Assembly: GCA_964036195.1 (NCBI GenBank)
Contig: OZ038456.1
Span: 20,164,104-20,228,103 of the forward strand
Direction: 5' to 3'
Origin: Sphaerolaimus hirsutus
Lineage: Eukaryota > Nematoda > Chromadorea > Monhysterida > Sphaerolaimidae
Length of the DNA: 64,000 bases
A program made the position numbers and the translations under genes. The notes beneath the pieces were generated by a model. That model was given only the letters and a program-made list of their open reading frames with translations. It was not told where the DNA came from and did no database searches. Below, in pieces: positions 1 through 7,468 of the stretch (the stretch's first letter is position 1; every line of letters begins with the position of its first letter).

Positions 1-1877
1 GTGACGCGCTGCGCATAAAATTACCGGAACGGAAGCCGCTGGTAAAATTGTTTTTGAAAGGCAGTGCAAGGGCCATTTTCAACACCCGATACAGAGAATT
101 GCGTGACCTGAACTACAAGGATATGATGCAGGCGTTGGAAAAGTTCTATGAAAATCCAAATGATAAGCATCATGCTCAGAGAGAGATTTTCGAGACGCGA
201 CAGGGCGCAGATGAGTCGGTACTGGAATGGGCGGTACGTTTGGAAAAATTGATAAAATGTGCCTATCCAGGCATGGGTCATGAAAAACGAGGCGACACAT
301 GCATGATAAAATTCCATGGAGGACTGAGGAATGAAATTCGATGCAATGTACCTGTCACGGCTTCTATCACATGGAAAGAAATGGTTGACAACGCGCGTGC
401 GCAGGAGAGCTTTCTGGAAGCAGAACAGAGCCAGAACAAGGGAGAAAAATCCAAACAGGATGTGGTTGCCAGCGCGACCGACAAGGTGATGGACCGGTTG
501 ATGGCTTTAAACATGCCCACCATGGCTGGACTGCCGTCCCAGGCCGACAAGACGTTAGAGACAATGGAACAGAAAATGACTGAGAGTGTTGCCAAATTTG
601 ACTCTGTGCACCAAGAGATAGCGAAGAAATTAGCGCAACTGGGCGCGTTGGAAGGTAAACTTTTGGGACTGAATAGGGACCCCCCTAAATTGCCCCCACG
701 TAAATTTGACAAAGGATGTTGGGAATGTGGCTCTGAAGAGCACATCAGATATGAGTGTCCCAAACTCACCCCCGAACAAAGGGAACAGTACTTTAAAAGG
801 AGCCGCGGCGGCGGAGCATCCAGAGGAAATGGACGCGGGCGCGGCGGAAGACAACGTGGTGGCTATCAGAGAAATGACCAAGCCCAAGCGATGCAGCCAG
901 GTATGATGCCCATGCAATATGCATATCCACAGTGGCAACCAGCTCAGCCGATGCCTGTGCAGCCAGCGCAGACGGTACAGAGGGCTGGTGACATGAACAT
1001 GCAACCGCAGATGATGGCATATCAAACGCCGCCAGCCAACTGGATGACTATGGGACCGGATGGGCGCATACAACAATACAACATGCAACCGGTACAGGTA
1101 AGTAACCCCCACGTAGAGTCACTGAACCCCACGCAAGTGACCAGTACGACCGGAATAACCATGCGGGTGCGCGAAGATGACCGCTGCATGATGATACGTC
1201 CCGTTAATAAGTTAATTCCTGTGATGCAAGGTTTGGAATTAGAAGCAGAGGAACCTGAAGAACTGGTTCCAGAGCCACCCGAGGAACCGCAGCGCACTGC
1301 GGGAATGCATGTGCTTGCGCAAGAGCGTGAATTCTGGATCAAGCCATGGGCATACATGCGAACCGAAAAAGGTTATTTGTTTCGAACCACCTGGTTGGCC
1401 TTTTTACACAGGATCGGAATGCATGACTTGAGAGAAACGGACTGTACGCTGTGGCCTAATTGCCCTGCAGATGACCACTCGGACACGCTGACTGAGGTGC
1501 CCTTGGACGTGCTCATGAATATCAGTTTGTACCCCTTTCTGTATGCCACGCCGGCTGCGCTGCCGCCGCGCACGGGATCCAGCAACCAAATAGATAGGTA
1601 TATGGGGTTTTTGTCCACTGAGGAAGGGGTGCGCCCCGCGCCACGCGCGTACTCAGAACCCCCCTATATGCCCCAGGTCGCACAGTCACTGTTTTTTGTA
1701 TTGGCAGTTGGGTTAATTATAATGGGATTAGCCTTATTGCCAGGCGCGAGCGCAACTACCATGCCCTCGTTCCCCTTGTTATGTAGCGACTTGACAGACC
1801 ACTACGATCTATACACGTACCCCCCTTTGCCAAATTGCACAGCTATCGTAGACACCACGGCGTCATTAGAAAGTTGA
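1..1877 (+). CDS. gag: Gag polyprotein (5' partial) running into the envelope N-terminus
   Basis: The frame is open from base 3 with no start codon, so the N-terminus lies outside the window. It holds a helical capsid-like region, then one CCHC zinc knuckle (CWECGSEEHIRYEC, 717-758). A Gly/Arg-rich basic stretch (about 798-875) suited to RNA binding follows, then a Gln/Met/Pro-rich segment and an acidic Glu/Pro patch near 1245-1290. At about 1687-1740 a hydrophobic run ending in ASA looks like an internal signal sequence. The last ~35 codons, with two cysteines, match the start of the envelope domain in the BEL element of this window. Envelope therefore begins in the gag frame, and the frame closes at 1875-1877 inside that domain. 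Confidence 0.8.
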   Translation, partial: DALRIKLPERKPLVKLFLKGSARAIFNTRYRELRDLNYKDMMQALEKFYENPNDKHHAQREIFETRQGADESVLEWAVRLEKLIKCAYPGMGHEKRGDTCMIKFHGGLRNEIRCNVPVTASITWKEMVDNARAQESFLEAEQSQNKGEKSKQDVVASATDKVMDRLMALNMPTMAGLPSQADKTLETMEQKMTESVAKFDSVHQEIAKKLAQLGALEGKLLGLNRDPPKLPPRKFDKGCWECGSEEHIRYECPKLTPEQREQYFKRSRGGGASRGNGRGRGGRQRGGYQRNDQAQAMQPGMMPMQYAYPQWQPAQPMPVQPAQTVQRAGDMNMQPQMMAYQTPPANWMTMGPDGRIQQYNMQPVQVSNPHVESLNPTQVTSTTGITMRVREDDRCMMIRPVNKLIPVMQGLELEAEEPEELVPEPPEEPQRTAGMHVLAQEREFWIKPWAYMRTEKGYLFRTTWLAFLHRIGMHDLRETDCTLWPNCPADDHSDTLTEVPLDVLMNISLYPFLYATPAALPPRTGSSNQIDRYMGFLSTEEGVRPAPRAYSEPPYMPQVAQSLFFVLAVGLIIMGLALLPGASATTMPSFPLLCSDLTDHYDLYTYPPLPNCTAIVDTTASLES

Positions 1878-4405
1878 CGTTGACAATTTACAAGCGAAAT
1901 ATGGTAGAATATCGTGCGGCAGCTCACAGGTGTGTGGCCTCTACCAGAACTGCAAGGACGTATCAGAACTTTTGGGGCGATGTCACGCTGGAAAAGTTTG
2001 ATTCCAACCCTCGGTCAGTGGGCGCAGCCGAATGTGAAGGCATGATTAAATACCACAAATGCAATGATGGGCCCATGACACCTGTGAATGACCTGGACAA
2101 CGCATGGGACACTCAATACCCCACCAATGTTAGCTATTCAGGGCATGGACTGTATTGTTGCAAATGGGTGATTGAAACTACACCCCACTGCGGGCTGTTT
2201 CGAGGGGATATACGAATGAGATATGGAGCCAGTACCATGCAAAGTACGCTGGGTGAGGTTAGCAAGTGCAATTATGAAATGGGTGCATGCACGCTGGAGG
2301 ATGGTAGCCAAGTAACATGGAAACCGAACTTGAAGGCAGAATGTCCATACGAAAAATGGCGTGAAATGCATGGACGCATTAGACAGGATATCTGGCTAGC
2401 CGATGATCACACGCTATCACTGTCTTTCAGAGCACATGAAGAGGTTGAATCATGCGGCATCAAATTATGGAAATCAGATCAGGATATTGTAGTGGCGCCA
2501 TTTGAAAAAGCAGTGACTCGAAGCATCAGACAAAAAAGAGCGCAAGGTCGACCCACGTTAGGGATAGTGAGCGCAGGACAATTGGCAGCGAGCATGCAGG
2601 CCGTGTATGAAACTGCAGAACAGACCATGCGTGCACAGGCAGTGGCTACTTGCAAGAACGTGCAGCACTTCCAAGAATTTGTACGTTTGGCTATGAGCGA
2701 ACATGCAACTACGACAGCCCGCTGGTACATGAATGATAATGAAATAATTGCTCAACCCGCACCGGACGGATTTTTGGTTCATAAATGTTTTGCGGTCAAG
2801 ACCTACGAGATCATGAAAGAGGAAAAGTCCCCAGAATGTTATGAAACAGTACCTGTACAAGTCCGTGTGCATGGGCAGAATGTAACATTGCACATGAACA
2901 GGCTGACGAATATTTTGCACTTTCAAGCGATTCCAGGGTCGTGCACAAATGCACATAACCGTGTGGTAATGTTAAATGGACAGTGGTACAGATACCTACC
3001 GAAGGTGGGCGGTTTGGAGCATTTACCCATGTATAACACACACAGTTTCCCGCAGAAATGGCAACAGGAAAAGGTTAAGGATGTGCACCATCAGATTTTT
3101 GCCGCCACGACCATGTACAATTTGTCAGAATTATTGCCGACGACCACGCTAAATGACGTATGGCATGCATATTCAATTGTGCGGCAAATTACGCAGGGGG
3201 CGGAGCCGAAGGTGGAATCACACATGCAAAGGCATCGAACCCTGGCAAAATCGGTATTGGCGCTGGGATGGTGGGATTTTGACACCTGGCGCACCTGGTT
3301 GCAAGTATGGATTTACCTGATATGTGTGTTAGTTACTATGCAATACTTACTAGCCGCGCTCATGGCTGCAGCGCCGGAAATGGCCGTGACCTTGGTGAAC
3401 CGGGCAAAGGAAAAAATCAAAAACCGATCAAAGAAAGAAGAAAAGTCAAATATGATCGTCGAACTGGTTGAGGACCGCCCTAGCGAACAGGTAAAGGTAC
3501 AAACGGTAATTAACCCGTGTGTGGGAATGCCAAGTGGCATGCCCACACTCACGGGCGCGCGTCGTTTTCCCGCTATACAATACAGTATCAACAGAAAATG
3601 CGACTTGGAGGAAGAATCTGTGTGCATGATTACATTCTCGTTGGAAGAGAGGGACAACATACACCAGGTAGCCAATCGGTGTGAAGAAATTGTGCATGTA
3701 TATTACAGTCCGTCCATTACCATAACCATCGATGGGAGAGAATATCAAAGGTCCCTGCTGGACACCGGCGCCATGCGCTCATTGTGCAACAGAGACGTGT
3801 TGATGCGACAAAGGGAAAAAGCTACCAAGCATGATGAGGTATCACCTATTGGAGCCCTCAGGTGTGCAGCGGATTCGAAACTTTTGGTATTGGGACAGAT
3901 GGAAATACCTGTAACGATGGGAAACCACACTTTCGGGATTGTGTTTCAGGCGGTGAATGGGCTAGCTGGTGAAATTTTAATTGGCGCAGACGTATTGCGG
4001 CATATGGTAGTGGATTTACCTGCAAGGGAACTACGAATTCCCACGGCTAACGCGATAATTCCCTTTGATAAGCCCGACCCAGAAGTTCAGCAGCGCAGAA
4101 TTTACGCTATTGTGAATGAAAAGATAGAAATTCTGGCTAGACATGAAGCGCTAGTAACTGCAAAATTATCTGCTCCTTTGGATGAAACATTATTCACTGT
4201 CATGGGATTGGACACGGTAGGCGAACGCTGTGGAGTTATGGCTGCTTCAGCGGCCTATGAAACCAGTGCCCCCGTGTTTCAGGTGAGATGTGCAAATGTG
4301 CGAAATCAGCCCGTAGTATTACAGGTAGGACAGCGCATTGCAGTGGTCGAGCCAGTGGACTGCGTGCTGAAGGTGAAACCTGGAGACCCCCCGCCAAATG
4401 GGTGA
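1835..4405 (+). CDS. Envelope-like glycoprotein fused to retroviral-type aspartic protease
   Basis: This frame continues the envelope domain left by the gag frame; no ATG is needed and the start given is only where the frame opens. The ectodomain is cysteine-rich, with FWG, a CC pair, a CxxxMGxC element and a later CYE motif. An RQKR furin-type site lies at 2528-2539, and one membrane span follows at about 3300-3390. A basic linker then leads to a retropepsin: LLDTGA catalytic loop near 3757-3774 and a GEILIGADVL flap/C-terminal motif near 3970-3999. The domain resembles the envelope of the BEL element here and, by my recollection of family features, chuvirus-type glycoproteins found in some BEL/Pao elements. 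Envelope before protease is an unusual order. The break near 1862-1877 separates it from its own N-terminus. Confidence 0.75.
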   Translation: MHSYRRHHGVIRKLTLTIYKRNMVEYRAAAHRCVASTRTARTYQNFWGDVTLEKFDSNPRSVGAAECEGMIKYHKCNDGPMTPVNDLDNAWDTQYPTNVSYSGHGLYCCKWVIETTPHCGLFRGDIRMRYGASTMQSTLGEVSKCNYEMGACTLEDGSQVTWKPNLKAECPYEKWREMHGRIRQDIWLADDHTLSLSFRAHEEVESCGIKLWKSDQDIVVAPFEKAVTRSIRQKRAQGRPTLGIVSAGQLAASMQAVYETAEQTMRAQAVATCKNVQHFQEFVRLAMSEHATTTARWYMNDNEIIAQPAPDGFLVHKCFAVKTYEIMKEEKSPECYETVPVQVRVHGQNVTLHMNRLTNILHFQAIPGSCTNAHNRVVMLNGQWYRYLPKVGGLEHLPMYNTHSFPQKWQQEKVKDVHHQIFAATTMYNLSELLPTTTLNDVWHAYSIVRQITQGAEPKVESHMQRHRTLAKSVLALGWWDFDTWRTWLQVWIYLICVLVTMQYLLAALMAAAPEMAVTLVNRAKEKIKNRSKKEEKSNMIVELVEDRPSEQVKVQTVINPCVGMPSGMPTLTGARRFPAIQYSINRKCDLEEESVCMITFSLEERDNIHQVANRCEEIVHVYYSPSITITIDGREYQRSLLDTGAMRSLCNRDVLMRQREKATKHDEVSPIGALRCAADSKLLVLGQMEIPVTMGNHTFGIVFQAVNGLAGEILIGADVLRHMVVDLPARELRIPTANAIIPFDKPDPEVQQRRIYAIVNEKIEILARHEALVTAKLSAPLDETLFTVMGLDTVGERCGVMAASAAYETSAPVFQVRCANVRNQPVVLQVGQRIAVVEPVDCVLKVKPGDPPPNG

Positions 4406-6128
4406 AGCAGTGTTATGACAGAGACGTGTGTCGGCAAGTTCAAGCGACTGAACCTCCCCCCAAAGTAGCTGAAGACAAATTAGGGCCCCCACTACAAGTT
4501 GTGTGCCCAGATGGACACGTAATGGAATTTACAGTACCAGAAACTTTGACGGACGGACGAAGGGAGGAACTGAAAAAGGTGATTTTGCAATATAAAGAAG
4601 CTTTTGCTCGACACAAGTATGACATCGGCTACAGTGAATTAGTGGACTACCGGTTGCAACTAGTGGACAAAAAACCAATTGCCTGCAGGATGTACCGATT
4701 GAGTCTGGATGATCAGCAATACTTAGAAAATCATTTGAGATGCCTCATTGAGCATGACATAGTGGAACCCAGTACGAGCCCGTATTGCGCCCCCACGCTG
4801 GTGGTATCCAAACCGGATGGATCAAAGCGGATGGTAATTGATTACAGACGCCTGAACGCTGTTTTGCACGCTCCCCAATTCCCATTACCCCGCTTAGATG
4901 AAACAGTCAAATCTTTATGCAGCTGCAAGTATTTTTAGCAGTGCTGACATAAATCAAGCTTTCTATAACATTGCTTTGCATCCAGATGATCGACACATTA
5001 CGTCATTTAGAAATGTGTTTGGGCAATTTCAACTGAAACGTTTACCAATGGGATTTAAATGCTCTCCTAGTTTAGCGCAACGTTGTTTCGAATTAGCCAT
5101 GGCTGGATTAATACATCGAAATGTGTTATTATACATTGACGATTTACTAATTTACAGTGCAACATGGGACACCCATTTATACGACATAGGGCAAGTATTG
5201 GAAAGGTTAATTAAAAATAATTTCAAAATTAGTCCAAAAAAGTGTTTTTTTCGCACGCGTCACAGCCGTACGTTTTTTGGGATTTATGATTGGCCGCGAC
5301 GGCGTGTGCGTACCGGATGATAAACGGCACATAATTCAGGACTGGCCAGTGCCCACTACCGTAAAAGAGGTTAAGGGTTTTCTAGGAGCTATAGGTTTTT
5401 TTAGACGCATGATTCACAGATGTGCAGAACTGGCCGTGCCCCTGTCAAATCTCACACCTACGGGACCAAGGGAAAATTACAACAGTGACACCCCAGTGGA
5501 TTTGACATCGAAACCCAAGGCGTTGGAAGCTTTTCATAAACTCAAGGAAGCGTTGTTAGGAAGCCCGTGTTTGCAGTTTCCCGATCACAAGCGTATGTTT
5601 ATAATTATTACAGACGCCTCTAAAATCGCTGTTGCAGGCGTGTTAGCACAACGAGCAGAGGATGAAAAAATACTACATGCATGTGCATTTTACAGCCGGA
5701 AGTTAGGTGCAACCCAAAGCAAGTGGCCAGCAATTTCACTGGAAGCGTGTGCGATTTATGAAAGTATACGAAATTGGCATTGTTATCTGGCGGGACGACC
5801 CTTTGAAGTCTGGACCGACGCCAAGAGTATATCATGGGTAAAGAATCCCAATTTAGAGACCACCCCGCACGCCATGCTACATAAGTTCGCTTTAGCAATT
5901 ACACCATATCAAATCACGTTCAAGCATTTGAGGGGAATAAGCAATGAATTAGCAGATGCATTATCTAGAAGACAAGACGCGCCAGTGGTATTCGACGAGA
6001 AAAAGGACCTGGATGAGGCTTTTGAGCAGTTTGCACAAGTTACGTGCCGTGAAATCGCTATCCCGCACGATAAGCAGGTTACGGTAGCTGCGGCGAGCAG
6101 AGCAGCGTGCCAGCCAATCAGCGAGTGA
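4288..6128 (+). pseudogene. pol: Ty3/Gypsy-type reverse transcriptase and RNase H, two frame breaks
   Basis: Three successive frames give a recognisable pol. 4288-4938 carries the RT fingers (PSTSPYCAP, VIDYRRLN). About 4930-5250 carries SSADINQAFY, LPMGFKCSP and the catalytic YIDD. About 5250-6128 has the FLGF motif, connection and RNase H, with TDAS, a glutamate helix (SLEACAIYES) and a final ADALSRR. The frame changes fall in or beside runs of T at about 4931-4935 and 5245-5251, so sequencing indels are as likely as real mutations. The shift from the protease frame at about 4288-4405 is -1, as in many pro-pol junctions. The ORF stops about 60 codons after RNase H, where integrase would be expected. 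Confidence 0.85.
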
Positions 6129-6209
6129 GGCGGCGTAAACGAGGAGGCGGAGTTACTGCGACCAATCAGCGACCAGACGCGCGGGCGAAAAGAGGCGGAG
6201 TCACCTGGG
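6114..6209 (+). promoter_or_regulatory. Two tandem 48-bp units, each with a CCAAT box and a GC-rich box
   Basis: CCAATCAGCGA occurs at 6114 and 6162, and GAGGCGGAGT at 6144 and 6192, both pairs exactly 48 bp apart. The block covers the last codons of pol and ends 46 bp before the ATG at 6255. CCAAT plus GGCGG pairs are typical of TATA-less RNA polymerase II promoters (NF-Y and Sp1-like sites). Promoter function for the downstream ORFs is inference. Confidence 0.45.
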
Positions 6210-6254
6210 CTGCGAGAGCGGCAGCGGAATGCGGAAGCGCCTGGAACTGGAACA

Positions 6255-7468
6255 ATGGCTGGTGGTTCAGGAGCCGGAAATGAAGTTGCTCCGGGTTTAA
6301 CGAGTGTAGCCAAGCGCAGTACAATCATGGCGCTACCTCCCATGACTCATGGCCCATCAAACTCAAAGAAACAAATACGCATGGTGCCTGCGGCGGTGGA
6401 ACCATTCCCCCGCGACAACTTTACCGCGCGCAGCAGATGCAAAACGGGCCGGAAATCTACCCCAGCAGAGGGAAATTTGAAGGTTGGGTAGACCGAGTGT
6501 ACATTGACACGAGCGCAGATGGGCATGTTGAGTATCAATGCCATGTGAGAATTTCTGAGCAAACGATGGCGATACTCAGTGAAAACGAGCAGTGGGTGAA
6601 TGCGGATGAGGCATATCCGTATTTTTATTACTCAAATAAGCGAGCCAAGGCGGCTAGAGACAAAAGGACCACCCAGTTGGTGGATTTGTGCGCAAGAATT
6701 CAGAAACAGCACCCCTCGATGTTTTTGCCCCTGGTGCGTCACGGCATGCGTTTTTCGGCGACCGCGATTGCACAGAAAATAGAAAACCCGAGATACTGGG
6801 AGTTCACCGGTGTTACGATCTGGGGCAACCAGACAAAATGCCCCTTGAATATTGCCGCCCCGATTGTAGTGAGTATGCAGGGCACAAGGCGCATCACTCA
6901 AGCGGCGCGTACGTTGACACGCGGCGACACTTCCGGTTACCAGCCGTACACAAGCGACTGGAAAACAGCGCGGCTGCGAGCGGCCTTCACGCCTTCAAAT
7001 TACAAGAACCTGGAACCGCTGGGCGCGGCGGAGCGAGGCGATGCAGGGCCGGAAAAGTTGGTCATTTTACACCGCGAATATGTGAGTGACCCCAGAGTGG
7101 AAACTTTGAGCGCTGGGCAGTTGGGACTGGCCCATGTCGAGTATCACAACCTGAACGACTTGGACGTGTTTGGTGACAAATTTTACGGCCATGCATACAG
7201 GCTGCAGATCGCCACGGCCGAGGACATCAGCACAACGGGCGTTCAGCCAGACACAGAAAACCGAGACAACATGGACGTATTTTTGAGGTACAAAATGAGT
7301 ATTTTAGCAGCGGCCCACTGCTACAACGAGTCATTTTTGCGGTTTCAGGGCGAAACGCGCAACGGATGTGTGCGCACATGTGTTCTGGGAGCACACGCCG
7401 CAAGGCACTGCATGCAACATTATGGTGCGCCGCCCGGACCCAGAGGAATTACAAGCGGACACTTTTGA
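6255..7468 (+). CDS. Unrecognised ORF upstream of the helicase
   Basis: An ATG at 6255 opens a Gly/Pro-rich start that stops at 6491. In another frame an ATG at 6437 opens 343 codons to 7468. The two frames overlap and probably form one protein broken by a frameshift near 6440-6480. The 343-residue part is soluble-looking, with aromatic patches (YPYFYYSNK), no membrane span, no HHCC finger and no DDE triad, so it is not a visible integrase. Its 3' end overlaps the helicase frame by about 47-100 bases in a different register, so ORF and helicase may be one protein joined by a programmed shift or separated by an indel. I do not recognise the family. It could be an N-terminal accessory domain of the helicase. 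Confidence 0.55.

Noticed and set aside
6437..7468. Integrase hidden in the unknown ORF
   Set aside because: No HHCC zinc finger and no D,D-35-E pattern could be found by eye in any frame of this ORF.
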